Positions 21,124 to 31,531 of a DNA stretch of 50,394 bases are shown piece after piece. Source of the stretch: Catenaria anguillulae PL171 (taxonomy: Eukaryota; Blastocladiomycota; Blastocladiomycetes; Blastocladiales; Catenariaceae); the NCBI GenBank assembly GCA_002102555.1, contig MCFL01000180.1, positions 1 through 50,394 on the forward strand, written 5' to 3'. The stretch's first letter is position 1. The number at the start of each line of letters is the position of its first letter. The notes under the pieces are model-generated. The model did not search any database. It was not told the origin of the DNA and was given only the letters and a program-made list of their open reading frames with translations. Position numbers and translations under genes: made by a program.

Positions 21124-21349
21124 GAATGAAGAGTCTATTGAACTGGAGCACAATTATGGTAAGGAGTCAACAGAGAAAGTGGATAAGGAACAGATTGGAT
21201 GGGGCGACCCTCGCAACAATAATTGGGTGCTCGCGCATACTCTTGGAGCAACCCACGGACTCCACTGCTCACCGACAGGCCCAACGGCACCTTGACGAAC
21301 CAGACAAAAAGACGGAAAGCTGTGGAAAAGGAAAAGGAGGACAGATACC

Positions 21350-22190
21350 AGTCAAACCAATAAAGGAATTGACTGGGTGGCGGCAACTTGGGCATAAAGC
21401 CGAGAGAGAAACAGAAAAGAAGACAAATTGAACGGGAGAACGCGAAAGGGGGGAAAACACAAAAAGAAGACGGTGGGGGAGATCGAGAGACGCGATCTGG
21501 CAGCCGAAAGTCTGGACGATTCAGCAAGTTGGACCTCAAGGGCCGCAATCAGCTTGTTGGAGGATTCGGCCGACTTGGCGAGCCGGGCCTCGAGGGACGC
21601 AATCCGCCTGTCGGCTGTGTGCCCTTTGGGGCGGGGGCAGGCGCAGCGTTTTCCCGCTTCCCTGCCCAATGGGCGGTTGGCGGGAGAGCGTCGCGCGAGA
21701 CGAGGGAGCCACCCGAGGAGGTCGACTTGTTGGCGGCCGCAAGGAGGATGTTGCGCTGGCAGCTGCGCTGGTTGTTGGGGCACACGGCGGTGGCGTGCGC
21801 GAGCACGCCGCAAGACGCGCAGACAGGGCGAGCGGTGCGGGACCACTTGAGCGGGTGGCGGTCATCAAAGATGGTTACCGGCGACGAGAGGGCGGCGAGT
21901 GTTTCTTCTTGGGTATCAAACACGACGGGGGCGCGGTCCAGTGGGCAGCCACTGTGCGAGAAATGGACAGTGCCATACCTGGCACCGTGGATTTGCCGGA
22001 TGACATGGCTGAGGGAGCGGTCGCTCAAACCCTGAGCCAAGCCATGGAGTGTGAGCGATCGGGCACGGTCGGCTTTGACCGTGGCATTCCGGTCACTAAG
22101 CGATGCTGAGAGAAGCAGCTGCAACGTTGGACTTGAGCTGGAGGTGGATTGAACTGATGCTTGATTGATTGAAGCTGGAACTAAGACTAA
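21350..22190 (-). mobile_element. Non-LTR retrotransposon (LINE) fragment: ORF1 with CCHC zinc knuckle
   Basis: On the minus strand, about 22190 to 21549 reads a Ser/Thr-rich lead, then an RRM-like stretch (SLTLHGLAQGLSDRSLSHVI; YGTVHFSHSG; APVVFDTQEETLAALSSPVT) and a perfect CX2CX4HX4C knuckle (CASCGVLAHATAVC). This order is typical of LINE ORF1 proteins. Past it, a coiled coil (SLEARLAKSAESSNKLIAAL, LEVQLAESSRL) lies in another frame, so the ORF is interrupted at least once. No endonuclease or reverse transcriptase is present downstream, so the 3' part of the element is missing. The start codon is unclear: the open frame begins upstream of 22124 and no ATG is obvious. Confidence 0.6.
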
Positions 22191-22241
22191 GACTAGACAG
22201 ACCTTGGCTAAGGACGAGGACTGGAGTTTGCGTGGGCTTGG

Positions 22242-22300
22242 ACTTGGACCTTGACCTGGACCTTGACCTGGACCTTGACCTGGACTTGGGCTTGGGCTGG
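22242..22300 (+). repeat. 12-nt tandem minisatellite (CCTTGACCTGGA)
   Basis: About four units of a 12-nt repeat, breaking down into TTGGGC units at the end. One plus-strand frame reads a (Leu-Asp)n run, but the flanks do not support a gene. It lies at the 5' side of the LINE ORF1 fragment. Confidence 0.85.
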
Positions 22301-22587
22301 GACTCTGGGAGACTTGGATTGGGACATGCCTGGACTAGGATCGGACTTGCTTTGAACTGGGCATTGGAAGGGTTGAGGCGTAGACTAGACAGACTAAGAC
22401 TGTCAAAGACTAACTCAGACTCAAACTAGGACCGAGACTAAGACTGAGATCGGTGGGGAGTATATGCGGGGGTCGTGCTCGTGATGTAACACATGCTGGA
22501 ACACGAGCTGACCTGCGGTGCTGGCTTGGCGTTGTTCAACCGCAGCAAAAGACGTGTGTCGAGTGGCTCTCGGTCGGATAAAAGGCA

Positions 22588-22760
22588 TGCCGAACTGAAT
22601 TTTTTTACTGGTGTTTGATCACCTGACCTCTCAGACAACGAAGCTGGGAATGCCGAACTGAAATTTTTTACTGGTGTTTGATCACCTGACCTCTCAGACA
22701 ACGAAGCTGGGAATACTCCAAGTGAACTTGTCGCACTCCAAGTGAACTTGTCGCACACAG
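22588..22760. repeat. Tandem duplication of a ~64-nt unit plus a 20-nt duplication
   Basis: The unit starting TGCCGAACTGAATTTTTTTA and ending ACAACGAAGCTGGGAA occurs twice head to tail, differing at about one position. It is followed by two consecutive copies of CTCCAAGTGAACTTGTCGCA. The ACAACGAAGCTGGGAATACT end also occurs near 20.69 kb. High identity implies recent duplication. Confidence 0.85.
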
Positions 22761-23145
22761 ACCCGGACGACGCTGGCAAAGCTTTGCACCTCACCTTCAC
22801 CGAGACCCACACCCAAACCTACCCCTTACACGCTGATCGTCCTATCTACCAACTCGTCAACTTCTGTCAAACTCGCAAAAGTCTACTGGGAAGGCCGTGT
22901 CAACGCTGGGTGCTCCTGCTGTGTATTTTGGCGCGAGACGATGGGACATGTGCTGCAACTGCCCATGACAGCCACCAACATCCGGTCACTCAATCCTTTG
23001 CCAAGACAACATTGCTATGACCTTCAAGAACTTGCCTTACATATGTAATCCACTCTTGGGCAACAAGCCAGCATGCACAACGTGCATGATCCTCAGTTCA
23101 CAGCAAATTTCTTCGTTCCAAGCAGCACAAACTCGCAAGCCGAGC
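22761..23145. other. Interval downstream of urocanase without a recognisable gene
   Basis: Contains one plus-strand ORF (about 22742-23020) with no family resemblance. It probably includes the urocanase 3' UTR. Confidence 0.4.
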
Positions 23146-25671
23146 TTACAAAAGCGAGTCCAAGATGCTTGCATCGACTTGCTGCGGGCAGGTCAACTTG
23201 AGCAGCGGCTCGTTAGCCTCGGCTTCGGCAATTTGGTGCTGAGCGTTTTCGTTGCCCGACCAGGCACGGCGGGCAATGCCGTTGTTGACATCTACCGAAA
23301 TCAAACGCACACGAAAAGTAAGCCCACACATAACGGCAAAAAGGTAAACGAGACTCGAACGTACCCCAGAACAACATGCTCCTGGCCCTTCTCGCTGCGG
23401 CATCACTACCATCGAGCATCAACAAAAACCCGCCGTTCATGACCTCGCCCCAACCCACACCGCCGCCATTGTGCAACGACACGGACGTTGCGCCCCTGAA
23501 CGCATCACCAATGGCATTGTGCACCGCCATATCTGCGGTCCACTGGCTGCCATCGCGCACATTGCTCGTTTCGCGGAACGGCGAATCAGTGCCCGACACA
23601 TCGTGGTGATCGCGCGACAGCATGACGGGTCCCTTGAGTTTGCCCTCTGCAATCGCTTTGTTGAATGCGAGCGCAATCTTGGACCGGCCCTCGGCATTGG
23701 CGTACAAGATGCGTGCTTGCGACCCGACAACCAGCTTGTGTGAGTCACACTCCGAGATCCACACGAGGTTGTCCGAGATTTGGCCCTGTTGGCGCACACC
23801 AAGCTTGGTGTTTGGGTTCGCCTGGGCGGCGGCAAACTGTTCCTCGAGCACTTGTTTGGCGATCCGGTCGGTTTCAGCCAGATCTGAGGCAAGGCCGGAC
23901 GTGCACACCCAGCGGAAGGGCCCAAAGCCGAGCGAGAAAATGTCGCCCATGATGTCTTCCACGTACGAAGGGTACTTGAAGGAGCCGTCGGGCTTGAAAA
24001 TGTCGGCGCCGGCACGGCCAGATTCAAGGAGGCTACAATTTTCAGTTGATTCGGTGAGTTCGGGTTTGATCCAAGCATGACAGGAAAATCAAGAATGCGT
24101 ACAAAGCTGTGAAGCGAAAAGTCGGATACATGGGAGAAGAACGCATGTCAGTAACACTGGCGAAAGAATCATACGAGAGAAAAGGATCAAGTCGCACCGT
24201 TTCCGTAATCAAACTAGACAAAACCCAATCAAAGACAGATTGTAAACGACACGAGCAGACACAACGAGAGGGATTGAAAAAATCGACGTACGAAATGCAT
24301 GCCGAGGCTGCACAACTTGTTGACGGCCGCCACATGCCTCCGCAACGACTCCTGCACGGTGGCCTTGAACTTTTCGGGATCTTCGGCAATCAACTTTTTT
24401 GCCTCGTCAAACTTGAGACCGACGGGATAATACCCACCCTGGAAAGGGTTGTGCAAACTGGTCTGATCCGAACCGAGTTCGGGCAGCAACTCTGCATCCT
24501 TGTCTGCCTCGACCGCCAAGCGCTCCCAAATGTCAACGACATTGCCGTGGTACCCAATGGAAACGGGCACCTTTTCCTGGCGCGCGCGCTTGATGCGCTT
24601 GACAAGCGCATCCAAATCGGTGCACATTTCCGTCACCCACCCTTGCTCAAAGCGCTTGTTGAGCGCGGCCTCGTCCACCTCGGCAACCACAGCAATCATC
24701 TTGCTGATGTATCCTGCCTTTGGCTGCGCACCAGACATGCCGCCCAGACCGGCAGTCACGAAGAGTTTGCCGCGCAGGTCGGACGAGCCCGTGTACTTGC
24801 GGCCGGCGTTGAGGCACACGAGCGTGGTGCCGTGCACGATGCCTTGCGGGCCAATGTAGCAGAAGGATCCAGCCGTCATTTGACTGTTGATGCAACCATC
24901 GCATCATCAGTATCTGGTTGGTTACTGGTGGCATGGAAGAAAAGGAGGAAACGAACCCGTATTGAGTGACACCTTGCTTCATACGTAAACGAGTCATGGC
25001 GATGAGCACAATACCCAATGAACGAGCAAGAGAATCGAAAGAGAGAAAGAACGTACAGCATACAACTTGTCATACATTTCACGACTCGAGTAGTTGGGAA
25101 TCATCAACCCATTGGTGACCACGACCCTTGGCGCATCCGGATGCGACGGGAACAGGCCCATGGGATGGCCCGAGTACAAGACAAGCGTTTGCTCGTCCGT
25201 CATGGTCGAGAGGTACTTCATGACGAGATGATACTGAGCCCAGTTGGAAAACACACTGCCATTGCCGCCGTACGTGATGAGCTCGTGCGGATGCTGAGCA
25301 ACCCTGCGATCCAAGTTGTTCATGATCATGTGCATGATGGCTTTTGCTTGCGAGCACTTGCCCGGATACTGTTCGATCGGGTAGGCCATCATCTCGTACT
25401 CAACGGGGCGGAACCGGTACATGTAAATGTGGCCAAACTGGTCGAGCTCGCGCACAAACTCCTTGGCCAGCTGGGCGTGGCGGTCAGGCGAGAAGTAGCG
25501 CAGGGCGTTTTGGATGGCCAGCTTCTTGCCTGCGGCATCCAGGTTGTGCACGCGCTTGGGCGCGTGAGGCACGGACGGGTCCTGGGTGAAGATGAAGGCG
25601 TCGGTGCGGGTCCAGAAGTGGGGCTGGTCGAGCCCCTGTGTGAGCGATTGGAGGTGCGCGTTCACGGTCAT
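23146..25671 (-). CDS. UROC1: Urocanate hydratase (urocanase)
   Basis: Second enzyme of histidine breakdown: adds water to urocanate, giving imidazolonepropionate, with tightly bound NAD+. CDS join(23146..23291,23365..24032,24103..24106,24198..24213,24292..24883,24957..24976,25057..25671) is 2061 nt, 686 residues, close to animal urocanases. Family blocks appear in order: VPHAPKRVHNLD, HIYMYRFRPVEYEMMAYPIE, YGGNGSVFSNWAQY, YSGHPMGLFPS, IPNYSSREMYDKLYA, YGQMTAGSFCYIGPQGIVHG, GLGGMSGAQPKAGY, DLGSDQTSLHNP-like, GDIFSLGFGPFRWVCTSG, VVGSQARILYA, LSRDHHDVSGTDSPFRETSN, LHNGGGVGWGEVMNGGF and DVNNGIARRAWSGN. Introns are 70-91 nt. The 4-nt exon CTTT is needed to read GNAFLLESGRAGAD in frame. The ATG at 25671 is preferred, because MTVNAHLQSLTQGL aligns with the animal N-terminus; an in-frame ATG at 25740 also exists. 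Confidence 0.95.
24103..24106 (-). other. 4-nt microexon (CTTT) in urocanase
   Basis: Flanked by CTTCACAG upstream and a GTACGC donor downstream. Upstream exon ends AAC-G, downstream begins CC-TCC; inserting CTTT gives AAC GCT TTC CTC CTT, that is NAFLL, exactly the conserved GNAFLLE block, and restores the frame. Flanking introns are 91 and 70 nt. Confidence 0.8.
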
Positions 25672-26192
25672 GGTAACGTCGTTGAAATGTGATGGTGGCG
25701 ATTGATGCGTGACGTTGAGGGCTAGCAGTGTGCAGTGCATGGATTCCGTTATAGCTTGAAGTCAGCTTGAAGAGAGGGGAACGAGTGCAGCCCCAGAGGC
25801 AAAGGTGGAGGATGCCGTTCCAGCCATGCCACTAGATGTCGTGAGACAAGCATCGCCCGAGATCACCCGCCGTTTTCGCGACTCTTCCCCAAAAAGTGAT
25901 CAGCGATCAGTATCGACATTTGTCCCGCTCTTCTCTCTCTCTCTCCCAACCCAAGCCCGACAGGAGACTCAAGAGGGGTGTCGGAGCAGATAGCGACGAC
26001 AGAAGCGGCCACCAAATCGATTTTTCATTCGCCTTGACCCATGCGACGGAGGAGAAATGCCATCAGCAGCCATGCTGGGCAGGCTGGAGCCACTGTTGTA
26101 AATACATAGCGTGTCTGCACTGTTCGCATGTTGGAATGCTGACTCGGAGAAATAGACGACAGCTAGGGAATAGCTCAAAGCTCAATTCACAA
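25672..26192. promoter_or_regulatory. Divergent promoter interval (urocanase / unknown gene)
   Basis: About 520 nt between two divergent start codons. CT-rich runs (TCTCTCTCTCTC near 25932-25943) resemble pyrimidine-rich fungal promoter or 5' UTR tracts. An open plus-strand frame runs into the downstream gene from 25896 but has no protein character. Confidence 0.4.
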
Positions 26193-28029
26193 ATGAAACC
26201 CCCAGCAACACTCTCTCCCTCCTCGCAACCAACTATGTCTGCACGGCCCACGCCCACGACCCCGCCCGACCTGACATCGACCTCGCGCCTGCGCGCAAAA
26301 AAGTATGCGGCCGCACATGCCGTGTACGTGACCAAGAAACACGCGTGCAAACTCGTGGTTGTGCGTGACCCGGCATGGGCGGCCCTCCGGAGCAAAGGCC
26401 CGCTGATTACACTTGACGCTCCCGTGGCCCGCCCAGGCGAGTCACGCAGGGCAAGCCGAGCGGTTGCGGTGACAAGAGACGCAAAGAAGCAGGAGGAGGA
26501 TTGGTTGATTGCTCAGCTGGTCGAGCGCGTCAATGTGAGCGATGTGATTCACGAAGAGGAGGAGGAAGCCGGGCACGTGGAAGGAACCAAGGGATCCGAG
26601 TCGCCGAATCGCCATGCAAAGCTGCCGCCCATCCCACCTACCGATTCGCCGCAACAACCTGATTCGACCTTCCTCACATCCACATCGCTCATCAACGCAC
26701 CCTCGCCACCCACCCCGATCCCGCCACCGTCACTCACGCTCGACGATATTGACCTCGAACGCTACTTTGCCGAATTCCGCATGCCCGCCATACCCGCTTG
26801 GGACGCGCCACTTCCCACAGACATTGCCAAGACTACACGCCTTCTCCGGCTTGCACTCTTGCACCCGACACACTACTGGAAAGTAACTGCGCCGCGGTTC
26901 GCGAAACCCACGCGCGCCGTGCAAGCAAAGACGCGCAAGAACTGGAAGCGCGTCTACTTGGACGACATGTACAAGATGGAAGCGGCGGCCGTTGAGGCGG
27001 CCCAGCGTGACCGTGCCAAGGACCGCTTGGCAGACGTGTTTGATTCGCAAACAAGTGTCGGATCCGCGAGCAGGCATCAGGGGCAAGTGGCTGGTGACGG
27101 TAGTGGAGTGACCGATGCAGACATTGACCTGGAGGCCGCGTTAAAGGATGACCCAGGACTCAGGTCGCCGGTCCATTCAGAGTGGTCGGACGCGTCGCTT
27201 GCAGACTTGCCAAGCGCGCGCGCGCTCGGGTCGGTCAAGAGCGGTGGGGCCAAGAAGCAGAGCAAGGAGATTCGGAGCTTTGTCGGTGCTTCGCCAACAA
27301 AGGCGGTCGGGAAGAGAGGCGGAAAGGCCGGCGGAAGAGACAAGACTGGGTTGCTCAAGCTCTCAAATGCGGCAAACAGTTTGCTGGCCACCAAAGTCAG
27401 GGAGCCCAAGGATGGGATGGATGAGGTCAGGGTGTTGATGAAAAAGGTGCACTACAAGTTGCAGCTGCTCGAGTCGGAGCTGGGTACGTAAAATTCTCGT
27501 CCTGAATGATGGAGCGGGTCTATCTTGACCCATACATGTCATTCCTCTGTCTGCAGCTCGAATCAACACGGAGGAGTCTCGCAAAAGGCGCGAACGTGCA
27601 CTACTGCGCGCTGGCGGATCGCGCATGCTCTTTGCACCCGGTGGCATGGGTGTCGAATTGGGCGGATCGCGGTTGAGTTTTCTGGGTGGAAGCAAGATGA
27701 GTTTCCAAAGCAAGCTGAGTTTGAACGCGGGCGGAGGGGGATTGGATTTGTCAGGATGGTCAGGCGGCGGCGGCGGCGGCGGCGGTGGCGGCTTGGGAAC
27801 TGGTATGGCAGGATTGGGCGGCGGCGGCGGCCTCTTGGGAATTCCTGTCAAGGGTCGCGGCGGCGGTGGAGGCGGCAGCATGACTGGTCTGGGCGTGCCA
27901 CATGGGAACGAGGGTGGGATGGGGAGGAGTGTTGGGTCGTTGGCAGTGGGTAGCGGAGACGGAGAGGGTGGGAAGCGTAAGGCCAAAGGAGCCGGTGGAT
28001 TGGAAGTCAACATGTTGGGCATGAGCTAA
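26193..28029 (+). CDS. Unrecognised protein with Gly-rich C-terminal tail
   Basis: CDS join(26193..27483,27557..28029), 587 residues; the 73-nt intron (GTACGT donor, CTGTCTGCAG acceptor) is in frame and joins the coiled-coil-like LLESEL to ARINTEESRKRRERALLR. An alternative start at 26235 (MSARPTPTTP) is equally possible. Visible parts: Thr/Pro-rich N-terminus, a basic segment (LRAKKYAAAHAVYVTKKHAC), a Glu run, Pro-rich linkers, a possible conserved core (DDIDLERYFAEFRMPAIPAW; HPTHYWKVTAPRFAKP; RKNWKRVYLDDMYKMEAAAV), a helix before the intron, then a Gly-rich tail with a run of ten or so Gly. The family is unknown to me. It is convergent with the BCKDK-like gene (221 nt between stops). Confidence 0.7.
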
Positions 28030-28249
28030 TATCAATATCAACTGTATTATGTGTTGAGCACAGCAGGACAGACTGGGATATTCACTTGCCGAATCACGCG
28101 GCAAAACAGGAAACCAATAGACATGACTGACTGCGTTCCGCGAGAAAAGGGAATGGAAATGTGGGGTGATGAGAAAGAGCAACGAAAACAGCATGGCTCA
28201 GGATATGTACACATTCATTATCATAACGTCCGCAACCCGCCGAGCAGCG

Positions 28250-29713
28250 CTAGATCTTGACGTCCTTTGCTGTGGTCCGGTCGATATTGGGCAATCTCAA
28301 AAACACGTCACACCCGTGTCCATATAGGCTCACCATCCTCAAACTCCCGCCAAAGTACCTGCTGTACACGCGAGCCATGCCCAATCCATACCCAAGACCT
28401 GCCAACACGCCACCGGTTCCTTGTTGCATCGAGACCTCGCTCGCGTACCCCAAGATTCCGCCCGTATCCGCGGCCGCATGCGGCGACTCATCCCCCGTGT
28501 GCTGGGCAGCACTCGTGGCCGCCTTTTTCACGGTCGTGTACGAATACTCAAAGATCTTTGCGAGATTCTCATACGGGACGCCGCCGCCCTCGTCGCGAAT
28601 GCGAATGGCCACGTCGTTTGGCGTCTGGGCAATGGTCAGCTTGATGGGCGGCAAGTGCTTGTCAGCGGCAGCATCGTCGCCCGCAAACGCAAGCAGCCCG
28701 CGCTCGCTCTCGGGCACGTGCCGCTCGATGGTGGCGCGAATCGCATTCTTGAACAGCTCGGCTAGGATGTACTCCAAGTGCACGGGGACATATGCCATGG
28801 TGGCGTGGTTGAGCCCGTCAATCACGAGCTCGGGGCATTGGCCGTAATGCATGTGTGCCACGTCGGCAATGTAGTTGTACACCGAGTTTGCAATGCGAGA
28901 AAGCGACAGCTGGGTGTCAACAATCCCTATGAAGTGCGGCTGCGGATCCTGCAGCGCCAAGTGGTGTTCGGCGAGCACGCGCACTCCGATACGTGCGGAA
29001 ATGAGCCGGTCGAGAAACTGGCCAATGGCCGTCGGGTCCAGGTACTGTCTGCACTCAATGAACCCTTGCGAAATGGTTGGAATCACATCCGTATGTGCCT
29101 GGACAAGCTCAGCGAGCAGTTTGCTGAACGCTTGCTCATCGGCGTGCGTGTCAATGGGCCGAAAGGCGGCGACGCGCTGAAGTGAGGCCAAGTACAGGGC
29201 GTAAATGGACTGGATGTGCGGATTGATGGCCACGATAAAGGGAAGTTCCTCAAACGCCTTGCAGCGGCGGGCAAGGCGGATGGGCAGCTCGGCGTGCAAG
29301 AATTGAGCGTTGCGGAGACGGGCGGTCGGGTCCGAAGGCGAGATGGACAGCAGGTCGGGCAAGGTGACTGGGGTCAGGTCGCGGCGGGCAAGGTCGGATA
29401 CGAGGTGCTGGACAGAGGTGCTGGCAAAGAATGTGGACGAAGAGGATTGCGGCGACGAGTTTGAGGGAAAGAGGTGCAGGTCAAAGCGAGGGGCGTCGGG
29501 CAAGGGTGGCGCGGGCGTGGGAAGCGGAACCCTGTCCGAAGCCGGGTTGAGGGCCGAAACGTGGATGGCACGCGGCCGCAGCCCTCTGTTGGCGTTGATG
29601 GAGACGGTGGAGAGTGGCCGGGACTTGAGCGGCGCTGGCAGCAGCGGCCCAAGGCGCCCAACCTTGTACGAAAGTGTGCGGGTGACCTGGTAGCGTAGTC
29701 GAGTCGGGTACAT
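28250..29713 (-). CDS. BCKDK: Branched-chain alpha-ketoacid dehydrogenase kinase-like mitochondrial kinase
   Basis: Mitochondrial protein kinase of the PDK/BCKDK family, GHKL fold; phosphorylates and inactivates an alpha-keto-acid dehydrogenase E1 subunit. The ORF is 487 residues from the ATG at 29713; a longer open frame reaches 30013, but the residues before MYPTRLRYQVTRT look non-coding. The N-terminus is Arg-rich without acids, a mitochondrial presequence. The N-terminal four-helix domain includes LPIRLARRCKAFEELPFIVA and LISARIGVRVLAEHHLALQD. The ATP site has the N-box ELFKNAIRATIERH (~319), G1 IRDEGGGVPYENL (~374) and G2 GLGYGLGMARVYSRYFGGSL (~434), ending GHGCDVFLRLPNID. HHLAL and the terminal CDVFLRLPNID favour BCKDK over PDK; in fungi both types may act on pyruvate dehydrogenase. 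Confidence 0.88.
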   Translation of the reverse strand: MYPTRLRYQVTRTLSYKVGRLGPLLPAPLKSRPLSTVSINANRGLRPRAIHVSALNPASDRVPLPTPAPPLPDAPRFDLHLFPSNSSPQSSSSTFFASTSVQHLVSDLARRDLTPVTLPDLLSISPSDPTARLRNAQFLHAELPIRLARRCKAFEELPFIVAINPHIQSIYALYLASLQRVAAFRPIDTHADEQAFSKLLAELVQAHTDVIPTISQGFIECRQYLDPTAIGQFLDRLISARIGVRVLAEHHLALQDPQPHFIGIVDTQLSLSRIANSVYNYIADVAHMHYGQCPELVIDGLNHATMAYVPVHLEYILAELFKNAIRATIERHVPESERGLLAFAGDDAAADKHLPPIKLTIAQTPNDVAIRIRDEGGGVPYENLAKIFEYSYTTVKKAATSAAQHTGDESPHAAADTGGILGYASEVSMQQGTGGVLAGLGYGLGMARVYSRYFGGSLRMVSLYGHGCDVFLRLPNIDRTTAKDVKI

Positions 29714-30111
29714 GGTTGTTTTCGGCTGCATTGACCATGAATGCATTGAGTTCGGGAGAGAGGGTCTGTGTTGCCCCAAAGCTGCTGCCATCAGCCATCG
29801 ATCGGCCATGGCCGTGTCTGGCACAAGTTGCGACGGCCGAGCCTTACCGTGACTCGGCCCACACACCAGCACACCAGGAGCTCGGGCGCGGGAAAAATTC
29901 AAGGCAAGATCATCATGACTTATAAAACACAAGAATCGACAGGAATGAGGAATGAAAAGTAAATGGGAAAGACACAAATTCGTGAATGCCAGCAAGAATC
30001 CACGCGAAATCAATTGAAATCAAGCAACACTCACACACTCCGCAAACATATGTACAAAGACATCGTCCAATGACAGGAGCCACAGCCAACCCTCGGCCGC
30101 AGCTGAGCTCC

Positions 30112-31090
30112 TCACCCAATCCGCCTCAAGATGGCCGCATCCAAATGCGTCAACAAGGGCACCGTCAGCTTGACCGCCTTTGCCCACGCCTCCGACTCCC
30201 ACGCGCGCTCGCGACTCATTTGCCGCTCCTGCAAGTTCTTGTAGTACCAAAGATGATGCACGCAATGCAACGGACCAAGTTGCGAGAACCAGGCGCCGAT
30301 CGGCGTCGTGTACTGCCTGCGCGCCTCAACGCCCTTTTTCCAGTGTTGGCCCCACTCGAGCAATTTGCCCGGATGCAGTTGGTAGGAGCGCAGTTCGTAG
30401 ATGCCGTCCATGGCGTGGAAGTCTTCGGGAGCCCAGAACCCGAATTCACGGCACACCATGTTGGACCGGTGCCGCAATGTTGAGCACAGGCTCGTCATGT
30501 CTGGTAGCGCTTGTTCCGCGTCTTGCAGGAGTGACAGTTCCAGGTCGGCGTATGAGGGGAAGGTCGTGATGTGCACTAAATGATGACAAATACTAAATAT
30601 CGGCCCATGTTCGATCGAAAATCTTGAGAGTTAATGGCCACGGACCTGCAGTATCCATATCACCAACCAACGTCAAGAAACTCGCGTGAAACCTGGGCTC
30701 CGACTCTGGCGCCTCGCGTCCCTGGGCGCGCTTGCTGACCAAGATGCGCTTCCAAATGTCGACATAGTCGGCTGCCGCGCCCGGGCGCAAATGATGGTAC
30801 GTGAAGGCCGTGACCGAGTTGTCGTGCGCGAGCTGCTTGGAGTGTGTCTGGTCGAGCTGCGTGCGCACTTGTTCGTTGCCGTTGATCAGGTGGCTCAGCA
30901 TGGTCGTGGCCTTTGTGGGCGACGGCCGCGGCGGCGACGGCGAGTGCAGGTGTGGCGACGTGCGGGTAACAAAGTTGGCGCGGGATGCGGATACACGGGT
31001 GGCCATGGTCGCGGTCGGGGCGGCGTGCCGTGATGCCAACCGTGACGGCAAAGACCGACGGATCAGGCAGAGGTTAAGTGGCGCCATCAT
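30112..31090 (-). CDS. NIPSNAP family mitochondrial protein
   Basis: CDS join(30112..30575,30646..31090), 302 residues, with a 70-nt intron (GTCCGT donor, ATTTAG acceptor) joining GDMDTA to VHITTFPSYADLE. The N-terminus (MMAPLNLCLIRRSLPSRLAS) is an Arg/Ser-rich presequence. The C-terminal dimeric alpha/beta-barrel domain is clear: GIYELRSYQLHPGKLLEWGQ, HWKKGVEARRQY, IGAWFSQLGPLHCVHHLWYY and KNLQERQMSRERAWE, ending VPLLTHLDAAILRRI. Mammalian NIPSNAP1/2 are mitochondrial and, when displayed outside damaged mitochondria, recruit autophagy receptors; the fungal role is unknown. The tandem methionines at 31090/31087 leave the exact start open by one codon. It lies about 400 nt upstream of the BCKDK-like gene on the same strand. 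Confidence 0.88.
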
Positions 31091-31531
31091 GGAGTTTATG
31101 TATTGATAGTGATTACTTGATTCCGTGCTGCATGAAGACGAGCGAGGGCAGAGCAGTGGAGGAGCACTGCGTAGCAGCTAGCAGAGGGCGGCTCGTGGGT
31201 TTTATCGCAATGTGCTTATCCTATGTATCGCCGCTTGATGGAGTGGAGATGGAGTGCCTCTCATAAGTTCTCATAAGTGCGAGACACATGACACGATCGG
31301 TCATGAGATCGCTTGCCACTGTCCGGCAAATGGAAAGTGGTCACAAGCTTTCCCACGCAGGCCAGACCTTGCAGGCTAGGCCACCCTCTGATAATCTTGT
31401 CACGGCGCCTATCTCTACTCTACGTCTGAATGACCTTGTTTATGGATGGAACATCATTGAGGTATGGTACGATGTAGACATGATCTGTGCCACAGGTTGA
31501 AAGGCACATCGTATTCTCACGCCGGAGTTAC
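31091..31531. other. Intergenic, no gene seen
   Basis: 440 nt between the NIPSNAP start and the kinase stop. It contains no family-like ORF. It should hold the NIPSNAP promoter and the kinase 3' end. Confidence 0.45.

Noticed and set aside
22169-22429. Plus-strand ORF with a (Leu-Asp)n run
   Set aside because: It is only the translation of the 12-nt minisatellite with no credible flanking protein.
20340-22760. CRISPR-like array
   Set aside because: Repeats are irregular in spacing, diverged and linked to transposon sequence, and the host is eukaryotic.
25896-26192. Upstream extension of the unknown gene's ORF from 25896
   Set aside because: It overlaps a pyrimidine-rich promoter-like tract and lacks protein character; ATGs at 26193 or 26235 are more plausible.
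29714-30013. 100-residue N-terminal extension of the BCKDK-like ORF
   Set aside because: The residues look like translated upstream DNA, while the MYPTRLRYQV start gives a typical mitochondrial presequence.
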